This document shows, in pieces, positions 24,819 through 36,403 of a stretch of 64,000 nucleotides of DNA (its first letter is position 1; every line of letters begins with the position of its first letter). This DNA comes from Proales similis (lineage: Eukaryota > Rotifera > Eurotatoria > Ploima > Proalidae), in assembly GCA_019059635.1 (NCBI GenBank), contig JAGVRJ010000002.1, positions 1,984,001 to 2,048,000 on the forward strand. The letters are read 5' to 3'. The position numbers and the translations under genes were made by a program. Below the pieces are notes generated by a model. That model made no database searches. It was not told the origin of the DNA and worked only from the letters and a program-made list of their open reading frames with translations.

Positions 24819-25912
24819 TTAGTTATTGTCTGTAATCAGACCTCTTGCCTTCAAACGTCTCTCCCTGAGCCGTTCGTTTTCTTCAAGTCGCTCGACTAGT
24901 TTTTCCAGTTTCTCCTTCAAGCCATGGTTACACTCAACGGTGAAAAAATTAATGCTCTTTGGTCTCACCTGATATTTCTGCTGGATGTTCTCAGACAGTT
25001 TCTGCATGTACTCGCGATCATTGATCTTAATCACATCAGTGTCCATCAACTTGCCGATTCGATTCCTCACTCGTTGAAGTTCTGGCCGGCTAAAATAAGA
25101 AATGGAAATAAATCATTAATCGCGTTTAATGCGCTCAGTCCCGCTTGATTAATTAAAAACAGACGAAAAGGCTGCGACTAATTGAACAATCGGCACGAAT
25201 GGTGCATGCGAGCAAAACCGCGTTTAAAGACCTACTTGCAATCGAGTTTAATATCGACTGCAAAGCGTCCGAGGAAGTCGCGTTTAAACTTCTTTGGATC
25301 GTAGTGATCGATTATGTTCTTGATTATTGCGGTGCGCTTTTCGGTCGTAAGCGACGAACGAGTCGAATAGGTTTTCAGTCCGAGATATTTCGCCTGGCTC
25401 ATCAGCTCGTACGCCTGCTGAATGTTTATTGGCTTTTTATCGCCGCCGTTCTGCCTATTGGATTCGCATTCTCGTCTCTGCCGCAAGTCTCGGTTCTTTT
25501 GCTGCAGAAACTGCAGCCGAGCGTTCTCGACCGCCTCGTTCGGTATTTCGGTCACAGAGAGAAAGCGTTCGACACGAAGCCTTCTGGCCGAGTCGAGATC
25601 AGCACGGCTCGACTTGCGACTGCTCAAGAGCTCAGAGCTAAATCGCGCTTCTTCGGCCGCCTTTGGCTTGTCCAAATTCAGTCGGTATTCGCTCGCAGGC
25701 TTTTTCGGCACCGACCGCTTTGGCGACTGCAAAATGGTCTTGAAATTTGACTTTCTCCAGTCTTTTCGCGGTCTACTGAAGAGCGACGATTTCGACACGA
25801 TGTGACCATGCAGCGCAGCGTCTTCGACCTCGGGCTCTTCGACGATTTTCAGCAGTTGTGGCAGCGTTCGTGTTTTGCTGCGCTCGCTTGACATTTCATT
25901 TTTCAAAGGCAT
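24819..25912 (-). CDS. Orphan basic protein, two exons, 315 aa
   Basis: Exon 1 is 25912-25236 (ATG 25912) and exon 2 is 25089-24819; the junction is in phase 2 and rebuilds an Asn codon. The protein is rich in Lys, Arg, Glu and Ser with several predicted helices: an NIQQAYELMSQAKYLGLKTY stretch, an EKRTAIIKNIIDHYDPKKFK stretch, and a C-terminal Glu/Lys/Arg helix likely to form a coiled coil. There is no signal peptide or membrane segment. Inside exon 2 a 36-nt stretch beginning GTGAGA could be an optional in-frame intron. I do not recognise the family. A cytosolic or nuclear structural role is only a guess from composition. Confidence 0.6.
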
Positions 25913-26047
25913 CTCACAACTTTGCAACTCAACGCGCCAATGAGCAAACGCTCGTATTTCAAACCAAATTCACAATTTTAATTGCCACACGAGCAAACGG
26001 CGACCCCAGCTGCTGCTCATTAAGAAGTCATAAATTAAACGCGCTCA

Positions 26048-26318
26048 TTACTCGGTTCTAAGTCCGCCAAACTCCGGCTTCTCGTCTTTCCGTCGACTTG
26101 CTCCGGCCAGGTTGAAATGATAATCCCAAACAAAGTCTGAATGAGCGCTCGTATTCAGCTGAAAGTGAAAAGATATGAAATTTGTTGAAAATAAATCGCT
26201 CGTTGCAAACTATTCGGTTGCTTACCGGGGCCTGCACAATTTCATGGTCGAGCCTGTTTCGCATGAACTTGATGCGACCGTTCTCGGCTCTATCGTTGGA
26301 CACCGCTCTGCTTTGCAT
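26048..26318 (-). CDS. Orphan small protein, two exons, 67 aa
   Basis: Exon 1 is 26318-26226 (ATG 26318) and exon 2 is 26158-26048, joined in phase 0 through a GTAAGC...TTTCAG intron. The product begins MQSRAVSNDRAENGR and ends EFGGLRTE. It is hydrophilic, without signal peptide, cysteines or membrane segment, and contains a DFVWDYHF aromatic patch. It sits 135 bp upstream of the 315-residue orphan on the same strand. Evidence for a real gene is the clean intron and the frame continuity on both sides; there is no homology I recognise. Confidence 0.45.
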
Positions 26319-26751
26319 TTTAAGACCAATAACGCTCAAATTCTTTCAACACCGACACCTCTGACGGCGGAGAAGCGAGCGAGCAGAAACAGGCGAGGAG
26401 AAGAGTGTCTTGTTGGCGCCGCACGTCACTATGGCAATCTCTTCGCCACTATCCTTCCCTCATCTTCTCACTTTAAATGTCATATGGGCAAACTCAGAGC
26501 TGTACGTGCTAGATTTGAGATAATAATCACGCGTTGTCTGTAATAGCGTCAAACATTTGCACAGCGGCTTAATAATTCAGAAAAGAGAGCGATTATTTGA
26601 GATTTTCAACTTGTCTACGCTGCTTTTTATTTGCCAGAAATCGCGGCCACAAATTAAAAAAAAACGGAAAAACTCTTTTCGCAGCCCTTTAATTTACACA
26701 ATCAGGCGTCAAAGATTGGCAGCCGAATTTAATTTAATTGAAGGCCTAAAC
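26319..26751. other. Spacer, nothing recognised
   Basis: About 430 bp between two minus-strand genes. It is AT-rich with a poly-A run near 26659. It presumably holds the 3' UTR of the upstream membrane-protein gene and the promoter of the small orphan. Confidence 0.5.
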
Positions 26752-27570
26752 TCAAACAAGCTCGTTGATTTGCGTTACTTTCAATCGAGCCGCATCGTTT
26801 CGATGCATTGTAGTCGCGTTCGAAGAAGTGTGAAAGTTGGGCGTTCGCGGCGTGTCGTCGAACTTGTAAATGTCTCGAAGGAGAGTGAGACTCTCAGGCC
26901 TGAACTGTTTGCTTTTGTCCGAGTTTCGGTGCGGTCGCGATCTTTGCGAAGCTCTCTTTGCTCGGTCGGATCCGGCGCTCTCTACAGAGCTATACTGTCT
27001 CAGCTTGCGGTCAATTTGTTGAATTTGCTTGTCGTCGTATTTGATCAGCTTGTATGAAACGGGCGCATTGAGATACGTTCGCCACATTCGGCGGCGAAAA
27101 TTTGGATTCACGAGCTCTTCTGCGAAGGGTGAAAAACTCAAAAAAAGCGGTTTGGACTGGACAAAAATGTGCGGCCAGTGCTTACCCAGAGCTTGCCGCT
27201 TTATGTCGTCGCTGTGAAGTCGATTGAAAAGAATCTGGGCGCCGGACTCTCGCGAGTCCTCCAGTCCGTAGTCGGAAATAGACTTTTTGTTCTGCACAAT
27301 GAGCATGCCCAGCACAAACACCGAGTACCAGAATATGATGAAGATGATGTAGTAGGCAGCGCCGTCGTAGTCGTAGTCATCATGAATATAAGGATCGGCC
27401 AGCGGGTCGTTTGAGCGTCTGAATCGATGGTTGGTGCCGTTCACAGAGTCGAGGCCGTCGACCAGAATCACGTTAATTGACTTGAGGAAAAATGAGGAGA
27501 GCTGCTCACTCTGACAGCTGACACCGTTTATATCTTTAACCAGTGCGGCAAGACGACTTGTTGCATCCAT
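26752..27570 (-). CDS. Single-pass membrane protein with KCNE-like topology, 250 aa
   Basis: Exon 1 is 27570-27186 and exon 2 is 27119-26752, joined in phase 1. The N-terminal about 70 residues carry an NGT glycosylation site. One hydrophobic helix follows at about residues 73-92 (YYIIFIIFWYSVFVLGMLIV). A short basic stretch NKKS comes next, then a conserved-looking juxtamembrane part and a long basic Ser/Arg-rich tail. This resembles KCNE potassium-channel beta subunits in topology (glycosylated outside, one helix, conserved cytoplasmic start), and the length is greater than the usual 100-180 residues. I rate KCNE-like as a structural analogy; homology is not shown. The start was chosen at the first ATG giving the extracellular segment. 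Another single-pass adaptor is possible. Confidence 0.55.
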   Translation of the reverse strand: MDATSRLAALVKDINGVSCQSEQLSSFFLKSINVILVDGLDSVNGTNHRFRRSNDPLADPYIHDDYDYDGAAYYIIFIIFWYSVFVLGMLIVQNKKSISDYGLEDSRESGAQILFNRLHSDDIKRQALGKHWPHIFVQSKPLFLSFSPFAEELVNPNFRRRMWRTYLNAPVSYKLIKYDDKQIQQIDRKLRQYSSVESAGSDRAKRASQRSRPHRNSDKSKQFRPESLTLLRDIYKFDDTPRTPNFHTSSNATTMHRNDAARLKVTQINELV

Positions 27571-28426
27571 AATCTTAAAGCAAAAGAGCAAATCAAGAGA
27601 GAGAGAGAGAGGGCAGCAAAAAGCCAAAAGTTAATTTTCACTCAATCTGGCTCGAATCGAGAGCAGCAAGAGTCAGAGTGAGGAGAAGAGCACCAAAAAA
27701 AAATAACTAGATTAGAAATGCGAGAGTCATTCTGCAAAGTTTAACGAGCATTCGAAATAGAAAAGTCAAATTGCTTGTTTCAAATCAAATTTGAAATAAA
27801 ACAAACACGAGCGAATAGTGGCTCGACACGCTTCACAAGAAAGTCGTGTCTTGTTCCATGTGAATAGGGCGGCAAAAACACCACCACCACCAGCAGCAAC
27901 AACAACAACAAGCAAACAATGCTGCATCATTTTGTTTTATTGTAATTAATGAGTGAAGTCAAGTAAAAAGAAATGTAGAACAAATGTAAATGGAGGAGCT
28001 CTAACAGCAGCTGCTATCCTAACTTTAGTGATTGAAATAAACAAAATTGAATCTCTACCTGGCGTGAATACGAGATAAGACCAGCGAATAGCTGCATAAT
28101 GCTCCGTCGTCCTCTTGACGATCAAGAAGCACGTCGAACAGGCAATTGCCTTTTGTTGGCTTCAACCAACACGCTCGTCAAGCAAGCAATGCTTTTCAGA
28201 TAGCTCTGTGCAGCATCACTCTGACTGCACGCAGCCACCCGCTCTTTCTTCTACTTTGCTTCTCTTCTGCCCCTGAAACGCTTGCTTTTATTCTTCTTTT
28301 ATTATTTCTTCTCTTTTTTTTTTTTACATTTATTTTGCTCGCACACACAGACACACAATGACCAATTAAAGGGAATACAGAGTTCAAAAAAGCCTAGTGT
28401 AGCGAACGTGAGCTAGATATTGCGGT
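27571..28426. other. Spacer, nothing coding recognised
   Basis: About 860 bp between minus-strand genes. Contains a (GA)n run at 27596-27612, a CAN-repeat-like stretch near 27880-27910, and a T-rich pyrimidine block near 28290-28330. The short frames in it lack codon structure. Confidence 0.5.
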
Positions 28427-30929
28427 TCATTTGGACTCTTCTTTCGCCTTGCGCACTTGCTCTTCTCCGATGACGAGCTCGCTAAAATGCAAATAGCAGA
28501 GTAGAGAGAGAGAGAGAGAAAAAAGGCACCAAATCTAATTCATTCTACCTGAAATCTATTTCGCCGTCACCGTCCCGGTCTAAATATGCAATCAGAGCGT
28601 CTATTTGTGCGGGCGTTACCGGTATGCCCGATTGCTGTTGGTTTTTGCGCAAAGGCACAGAAATTAAATAAGTTTCGTCAAATAATAAAAAGCAAGCGAA
28701 AAGAAGAGAAGACGCTCGGCGCGGATTATAAAACACGAAAATTTCAAACAGACAAAGAGCAAGAGAAAAACAAAGAAGAAAGAACACGCAGATAGTTACT
28801 TTAAGGCCTTCTTTGAACTCGTCGTATGAGACCGACATTGAGCCGTCCTGGTCATTCAGATCGATTGGTTTAATTGTTTAGGTTAGACAACGAATTAACC
28901 ACAAATTCGGGTGCAAAATGACATAAAAGCACGCACGCGCGTGTGTGTGTGTGTGCGCGGCGGTTTATTGTTTAAATTAACACAAACAGAGCGGAGAGCA
29001 AGCAAGTGTAGTTACCGTGTCAAGTTTGGCGAACAGGTCCATCAGACTGATGTTGTTGCGCTCGCAGTACTCTTGAATGTACATGATGGCCTCCTCGCTC
29101 GGGTTGTAGACTTTCTTCTCGCCAAAGTTCAAGAAGCCGAACAGACACTTGAAATTGTCGTGAGTCGCTTTGCACGTCTCGATCAAGTCGAGCACATGCG
29201 ACTTGAGCGTGATGTTCTGCGCGTGGTCACCCTTCGTTAGTTCATTTGCCTCGTTTGCTCGTCGGCCCGCATCTTACCGATATGTCGAGAAGCTCGATCA
29301 CAAGCGGATCGGTGCCGATTATCTGCTTGAGAACGCTCTCTATTGCTTGGCTGTTGATGCTGTTTCCGCCCACCTGTCGCGCACAATCAAGTTATGCACT
29401 GGGCAAATGGCAAAGAGAACGCTTCGTACGTTTAGCTTTTTGAGCGAGTTGTTCTCGCCGAGAAAGCTGCACAGCTGAATGAAACCGTTGGAGCCGATTC
29501 GATTAGATCGCAGGTCAAGCTCTTGCAAGATGACGTTGTGCTTGAGCGCTTTGCCGAACGCGGCCGCCCCTTCGTTTCCCAGGCCGTTCCATGCGAATCT
29601 AAATATCTCCAGCTTGTTGTTGTCCTTCAACCGATTTGGTGTGGATCGATCGATCAGTCTAGACTCGTGTTTAAAGTTACTTCGATGCCTTTGACGATCG
29701 CTTGGGCGCCTTTCTTTCTAAAATGGTTCCAGCTCAAATCGAGATCGAGCAGGTTGCCGTTGTAGCCTTGAACAACTCTGCTCAACAACTGCTGCCTGCT
29801 CATCTTGATCGCGTCTCCTACCTATCCATTTGCCGATCACTAGCGCGCTGTTCTCGCCCAGTTTGTTGTTGCTCAAGTCGAGCTTGGTGAGTGGATGCTC
29901 CTTTATTTCGCCAATTTGTCGTCTCAGACATGAAATACTTTGACGGCGAGTGCAGACTTACTTCAAGCGCTTCGACAAGTCGTACGCCGTCTTCATCTTG
30001 CAGGCCGCTCTCTACACAATCAGATTCATTTAAATCGCAAAATTGGCAAATGAAACGATTTCTCTACTTGACAAGTCCACTTCGCGGAGAAATTGATTAT
30101 TCAAAAACAGATGACACAGATGCTCTATGCCAGAAGTGCCGAAGAAGTTCTCTGACAGATTCTTGTTGGCGAATTCGAGTGAAAAATTTCTGCGCTGCAA
30201 CAAACAGAACGATGCGTACGATTTTGGTTATTGTATTGTTGTCGCGAAACAGGTTGGCCAGATGCTTGAGGCCAAGCGCGCCAATTTCATTGCCTTGCAA
30301 ATCGAGAGTGTTCACCATCATGTTGGCCTAAGCGCCGTTAGAAATTAAACATGAGAGAGAGAGAGAGAGAGTGAAAGAGTGAGAAAACTCAAATGACCTT
30401 GAGCGCGGCCGAGAGAGCCAGAATCCCGACCGAATTGAGTCCATAGTTGGCCAGACGCATTTCTTCGGTCGAAAGCGACTTGATCACAATTGAGCAAGGA
30501 ACGATTTGAAGCGAGCGACACGCTCTCTCGTAGTCAGAGACGCCATCGTCGCTCTTGGTGCTGAGGCGATCATCGTCATCGTCTGCGTCTGACTGGTTCA
30601 CAATGAGCTCCGACTCGAGCGAATCGCCGCCTATCGAGAACAGACTCGACTGACGCTTTATCTCGGCCTCCTTCTCGCTCGATGTGACCTCGGCAGCACT
30701 TTCCTGCACAGTCTCTGTCGTAGTCATCATTGGACGCAAATTTCTTGTGTAAATATTCTCAATGAACGGCACCCGTTTGCGCTCAAGAGCCTCCAAACTC
30801 GGATTGCCTGCTGTGAAACGCGCCAAATCGAGAGCGATTAGAGACTTTGGGAAGTTTTGAGAACAAGGAGGCACCTTTGCTCGGGTGATTAGCTCTATTC
30901 GCCTGATTTGTTGCCGCTTGCTGCTTCAT
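28427..30929 (-). CDS. LRRC74-like leucine-rich-repeat protein with C-terminal EF-hands
   Basis: Thirteen exons: 30929-30875, 30810-30398, 30327-30220, 30161-30068, 30011-29962, 29900-29822, 29766-29681, 29624-29430, 29373-29278, 29216-29016, 28847-28800, 28634-28549, 28481-28427; 521 residues. An acidic disordered N-terminus of about 130 residues is followed by seven or eight ribonuclease-inhibitor-type LRRs (LDLQGNEIGALG, INLSENFFG, LDLSNNKLG, LDLSWNHF, LDLRSNRIG). Two canonical EF-hand loops follow: DTDGSMSVSYDE, formed across the exon 10/11 junction, and DRDGDGEIDFSE. LRR plus paired EF-hands is the LRRC74 layout; members are often enriched in ciliated or testis cells, function unknown. 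LRR periodicity fixes the splice sites: the correct acceptors at 30162, 29767 and 29217 pass over or compete with nearer AGs. The exon 9/10 acceptor is ambiguous by 15 nt. Confidence 0.82.
28941..28955. repeat. (GT)n microsatellite in an intron
   Basis: A short GT run within the intron between exons 10 and 11 of the LRR/EF-hand gene. Confidence 0.8.
30353..30371. repeat. (GA)n microsatellite in an intron
   Basis: A GA run in the intron between exons 2 and 3 of the LRR/EF-hand gene; on the coding strand it forms the CT-rich tract of that intron. Confidence 0.8.
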
Positions 30930-32247
30930 GTTGCGTTTTATTCGCCTTTTTACTTTATTTTAATTGTCCGAGTTGGTTTTCCACTACAAGACGTCAAATA
31001 AGACTCAGCTCAGTTGGAAAAAGGGCCAAGTCGCTCTCTCCTTCTTTGCTCTTTTTTGCTTCTGCTTTTTCCTCCTTCTGTCACAAACACAATATGACGA
31101 CGCGACCCCACCGCACACACACACATTCATAAATTGAAGAAATTGAAGAAATTTTCGGTTGCCAAGTCAGCCAGCATGTTGTTAAATAAGAATGCGAATA
31201 AATGAGATTAAGCTATAATGAGGAATAGACGAAGCCGATTTGGCGCAGCATTTGCTTGAGATTCCTATGAGCACGAGCGCCCTTTTTTATTTGTTTCTTG
31301 CTTTTATTTAATTTCCCTTTCAGGTCGCTCGATTGCTTTCAAAGCCTTGTCTGGTCTCTTTTGAGTCTGCCGAGTCCGTAGCCCGTAACCAAAATGAGAA
31401 GCCAAGGCAGGTCATATGGTTCGGCATATGTCCCCAATTGAATAAAAATATCTCCGGGACGAACGCAGCAGTTGCACAAAATGAGCAACACAATCAGAGG
31501 TGATAAAACAAGAGATAAAATTTGAGTTTAATTTTACCTTTATTCAATGCCGGTGTGAATTAATTATTTTTTTTTCGTCCGAAATCAATTAAATTTATGC
31601 ATTGGTTGCTTTCGAGCTCAACTTTCGGATTGTTCAGAGATTGCCAACGAGAAGAATTTGAAATGCAAAATAAGGCGAAAACGAGTCGCTCAGATTAAGG
31701 CACGGAATTAAATTATGACCGGCCCAAAAGGACGCTGGTTAGACTGATAGATTTGTTTGAACAGACTTTTGGTCGAGCCAAGGCGTCGGATTGAGCAGCT
31801 CAACTATTTGCGGCCCGTTGTTCTAACCAAAAAGAGATGCAGAGTGATTGGCACTGTTGACGCTCCGTATCGTTTGGTCAAACTAGTCTCCGAGAGGTAG
31901 ATTGCGGTGTGCGTTGGTCATTTCAAGTTTAGATCTTTGATTGCTTAGCAATAAATTTATTACTCGAGGGGCAAACCGGCCTTAGAGTCAGAGTGCGCGC
32001 GTGCGAGTTTGCTGGAACTCTATTATGAAACACGGTTGCGTAGGCATCTATGGGCCCGTGAAACTTGGCGTTTCGATTGAGAGCAAATTATGCTTGCATT
32101 GAACACTTATCTAGCGCCGCTATCAGAGGTACTTTGAAATCACATTTATCGTCAGATATTGGCCAGGCCGAGGTCATTTAAGTTTGCCGGTCCTGAAAAG
32201 CCGAGAACAAGAGAGCCGGCCAGCTGCTTGTCTACCTCAATTGCAAC
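30930..32247. other. Divergent promoter spacer
   Basis: About 1.3 kb between the divergent LRR/EF-hand gene (minus) and PIG-W (plus). It has T-rich blocks near 31040-31080 and 31280-31320 and a CA-rich run near 31120. No coding frame with homology and no RNA gene recognised. Confidence 0.5.
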
Positions 32248-34093
32248 ATGCCCGACTCGGCCGGCTCTGAGCAGACGGACACCGTCTTCCCGCTCGAGCG
32301 GCGTCAATCCATCTTCTATTTCGGCCTCTTCATGTCAATGTTTCATGTAATTTGTAATTCGAACGCCCTCCTCAAACTTTTGATTCGAACAGAGAATGCA
32401 AATCGTCCTCTCGATTTCTGGTAAGCCGCTCTCTCTCTCTTCCTCCGAGCTGAGAAATTTTAAATTGATTGTCGATCGACATGACAGGTCGGCCTATGTC
32501 TTTGACTACTTCACATTTGTGATTCCGATTGTTCTCTACATCACTGTGTTGACCGACACCATGTTGCTTGTTTACTTGTTTTACGCGGCTCTCATTTTGA
32601 TCGCCTACTATCGGATAAACGGACGCAAGTCCGCCAACCTGATCCGCATTCAGGTCGATCAGAGCGTGCAAGACGACGAGCAGATCCAGATCGACAGTCA
32701 AATAATTCGCACAAGTGTGAACGGCTTTCGCACTCTGTTGTTTGTGATCACCAGCGTGGCTATTTTGGCCGTCGATTTTCTCCTATTCCCATCACAGCAC
32801 GTAAAATCGGGCAACTCCGGCATCACTCTGATGGACATTGGCGTCGGCTTTTTCGTGTTCGGACATGCGATGCGGGTGATTCGCAACTCAAAATCTCAAT
32901 CAAACCAGAGCACGTTTTCCGAGTAAATCTCTACTACCTGAAATTTACTCCCGTCCGCACTTATTTCAAGTCGGCCAACTTTCTCAAGCGAACTGAGCCA
33001 GTTTCCTAAGCGATTTTTATCCACCATGAAAAAGACCAGCCTTTTGCTTGGGATCGGATTCGCGCGGCTTTTTGTCACCAGCGCGCTCGGCTATTCGGTC
33101 AGCTCGAGCGAGTACGGCTATCATTGGAACTTTTTCTTCTCAATCTCAGCGGTCAAGGTAACGTGAGCCAACTTGTTCCAAGTCGATTCAAGCGCATTTA
33201 GACACAAACAAGATTCTGGCTGTGCCGCTCGAGTTGTTTACTCGCCGCACGCCCTGGCGCTGTTTCCTTCTGGCCGCGCTGATCGGCTCCATATATCAGT
33301 ATGTCCTGAGCGGACTAAGAGTGGCCTACTACGCAGCCGATCCGGACATCCGCTCCAATCTATTCGACCAGAACAAAGAAGGAATATTCAGCTCGATCGG
33401 CTACTTGGCCATATTCATCGGCGGCGAAGGCATCTGCTATCGAATCAACTCGATTATCAATAACAGGTGCGTTCCGATCTTGTGCTTGCTTGCCTCAATG
33501 ATTAACTCGACACCAAAGTCCGAGGCAAATGTTCGGCCAGCGGAACTATTCGAAATGTGTGCGCGAGTTGACCGTCTTTGGCCTGGCAAATCTAATCGCG
33601 TTGGAAATATGCCGCTACAATGTGCAAGAGGTGTCGCGCAAGTTGGCCAATCTCTCGTTCATATTCCACATTGTAAGTGCAATTGACTATTGGCATTTTT
33701 CGTCCATTTCGCTAATTGTATCTTTTTGGCCAGTTGATGATCGCCACCCTTCTCTGGGTCTTTTTGCTGCTCGGAATGGACATTGTCTTCCGTATTTGCC
33801 GACGACTGGCTGCCGAAAAGCACGAATCAAGACAGGCGCGCGCACTGTTTGCCGATGCGTACCAGTTCGTGTCGAATGTCGACTCAAAGTTCATCGGCCT
33901 GGTCATGTTTTTGATCGCAAACCTTCTCACCGGCCTGATAAACATGACATTTCGAACGCATTCTGTTCAGAATCTGGCCGCTGTTGTCCTACTCAATGCG
34001 CACTCGTTCGCCTTCACTTTTCTGCCTTTTCTCGTTCTCTATCTATTTTCGGCCGAGCGTCACCGAGCCCACTTGACTGACGAGACTGTTTAA
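32248..34093 (+). CDS. PIGW: GPI inositol acyltransferase PIG-W/GWT1
   Basis: Six exons: 32248-32420, 32488-32922, 32989-33157, 33213-33466, 33519-33672, 33734-34093; 514 residues, close to the usual 500. PIG-W is a polytopic ER protein that adds an acyl chain to the inositol of early GPI-anchor intermediates. Diagnostic stretches are ILAVDFLLFPSQHVKSG, followed by LMDIGVGFFVFG, a YGYHWNFFFS motif and GIFSSIGYLAIF. About a dozen hydrophobic helices are visible. Start: ATG 32248, with an acidic N-terminal tail before the first helix. Two junctions are easy to misread. Exon 2 appears to run into a stop at 32924 unless the GTAAAT donor at 32923 is used. Exon 4 begins at 33213 after an ACAAG acceptor and not at the nearer TTTAG. 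Confidence 0.88.
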
Positions 34094-34229
34094 ATAAATA
34101 TTTAAATGATTCGCCGATTCATTCAAATTAATTGCAGCCACCTGATTGCTTTTGCACACGCTCTTCGCTAATTATGTGTCGACACGCGCACATATTCATT
34201 CGGTAATCAAGATTCGCAAGAAAAGAAAA

Positions 34230-36403
34230 ATGCTCCGAGTGAACAAAACTACTTTGGCGATAGTCGCTGGCTCTTGTGTGGCCTGGGCCCTTTACAAGAT
34301 TGTTCGACTGCATAGGAAACGGCAAAAGTACGCGCATATCCCCGGTCCGCCCTGCTCCGGCATTTCGGGCTTTTTTCTCGGCAATTTGCCTGATATTATC
34401 GACCAGATCAAGAATGGCAAAGAGTATTGCGATATCGTCGTCGACTGGTTTGTTCATTTGCTTTGGCTTGTATTTTTCGGCTTTAATTTGAGCGCAACAC
34501 AATGAAAAGGATCGCGGAATATGGCCCGGTGGTCAAGTTTCAAATAATCAACGATTTTGTGGTGTTGACCACAGACCCGGAAGGAGTAAAGGTGAAATCT
34601 CTCCAAAATCTATCGACGCCAATCAGCCTTTAATTGTTCGCTTGTCTCAGGAAGCATTGGTCAAGCGCAACTTTAACAAATTCCCCGTCGTTTACAAGAG
34701 CTTCTCCTACCCGTTCGGAGAAAGGTAAAGCAGCTTGTTGGCCTCTTTAATTAGACCAAAAAACATCGAGTTCTCGATCACCTCGAAGGTTTCTGGGCAA
34801 CGGCATCCTCAATCAGCTGGATAAGAAAAAGTGGAAAGACAAGCGAGCTCTGTTGAATCCCGGCTTTTACAAACAGTTGAGTGATCTCGTGACCAACTGA
34901 GATTTGCAAAACTTAAAAAACGGGCCTAAAATAGGTCGCTTATGAACCATCTGGACGAGTTCAACTTAAAAGGAGACATTTTGCTGCAACGTCTGAGAGA
35001 TCTCGCCGACCAGGAAAAGTACTCGATTACTCTGTTCAAAGAGTTTAATCGAACAGCGCTGGACATTATTGCGAGCGTAATGTGCTTGATTTGGCAAAGC
35101 AATCTCAGTACGATGCAGTCGGCTTTTCTAACAGGTTGCGTTCGGTCTCACCACAGACAGCATAAACCAGCCGGACAACGAGCTCAATCGGTACGTTGCC
35201 GAGTCGCTCGTTGGCTTCAATCGTCTGCTCAATGAACCGTTCATGCAAGTAAGGCGTTCTTCTGCTTCAAACGTCCTCACATGCAATTTGGCAAATGACG
35301 AAAATTTTCAAAGTATAACCCGAAACACTGGAGCTACATAAATTACTACAAGCAAGTGATTAGAAAAGTTCGCCAGCTGGGCCGCGAGCAAATACTCAAT
35401 CGGCTCAAGCTGATGCAGGAAGGCCTGAATGTGCCCGACGATCTGCTCACGACATTCCTGCAAAGCCACGGTAAGAGACCTTGAGAGTGGCAAGTAAACT
35501 GTCTTGTTTTGACCAGATTGAGCAGAAAACGAATCATTCGACTTGGAGGAAATGGTCGACGAGTTTGTGACGTTTTTCATCGCCGGTCAAGAAACAACCG
35601 CCAACACGTTGGCGTTCACCTCGCAGGCCATCGCACAACATCCCGATGTGCTGAAAAAGTATTCATTCGCATTTCAGGTGCGCTCGAGTACGAATTTATA
35701 AATTATTCTTTTTTGCTCAGAATTCGACAAGAGCTGGACCAAGTGCTTGGCTCAAGGACACATATAAACTACGAAGACTTGTCCCAGTTTCGCTACTTGA
35801 GCTGTGTGATTAAAGAATCGCTGCGAATCTGGCCTCCTGTGCCACTGTTCAGTCGTCTAGCCGAAGAGAGCTTTGAGATCTGTGGCTTTCAAATACCCGA
35901 AGGCGCTTGGCTCCAGGTGGCAATTCAGTTCACTTTGATTGAAAACTCGATTCACACTCACTGCTCCAATGATTCTAGTTTGCTTCATACGCATCTGCTC
36001 GCAACAAAGACTTCTTTCCAGATCCACTCAAATTCGATCCGCAGCGTTTTATGGACCAGGAGAAGTATGGCCTCTTCATTTGAGTTCTGTTTCGATCTTA
36101 TCAGACCAAAACGATCGTCGAATAGTTATCACAACTACACATACTTCCCGTTCAGCCAGGGACCGCGAAACTGCATTGGCCAGAACTTTGCGATGGTAAG
36201 CAGATCAGCTGAAATGAAGAGGAGACGCAGAGAAGCATTCAGAAGTTCTGTTTCATTTGTAGATGGAGATCAAGGTCATTCTGGCCAAACTGATCCAAAC
36301 CTTTGACATCGAGCTAGACCCGACCCAAGAGTTCAAAATCAAAGCCGAGGCCACAATTCGACCCAAAGACGGCGTCCGATGCCGACTTCGTCTACGCGCC
36401 TGA
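34230..36403 (+). CDS. Cytochrome P450, CYP46-like
   Basis: Twelve exons: 34230-34447, 34510-34591, 34651-34724, 34789-34875, 34935-35076, 35135-35248, 35314-35470, 35526-35658, 35721-35916, 35979-36064, 36105-36195, 36263-36403; 506 residues, normal for a microsomal P450. An N-terminal membrane anchor (about residues 5-25) is followed by a basic stop and a PGPP hinge. The I-helix has AGQETT, the K-helix ExxR is KESLR, the PERF-like motif is FDPQRF and the heme loop is FSQGPRNCIGQNFA with the ligand Cys. Overall closest in motif pattern to CYP46/CYP4-clan enzymes; cholesterol 24-hydroxylase is the vertebrate member. The substrate here is unknown. It would sit in the ER and take electrons from P450 reductase. 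It follows PIG-W by 136 bp on the same strand, with its own start and no sign of an operon. Confidence 0.87.

Noticed and set aside
30195-30219. A 25-nt intron in the LRR gene
   Set aside because: Using it inserts residues that break the LRR consensus. The 58-nt intron restores the INLSEN repeat exactly.
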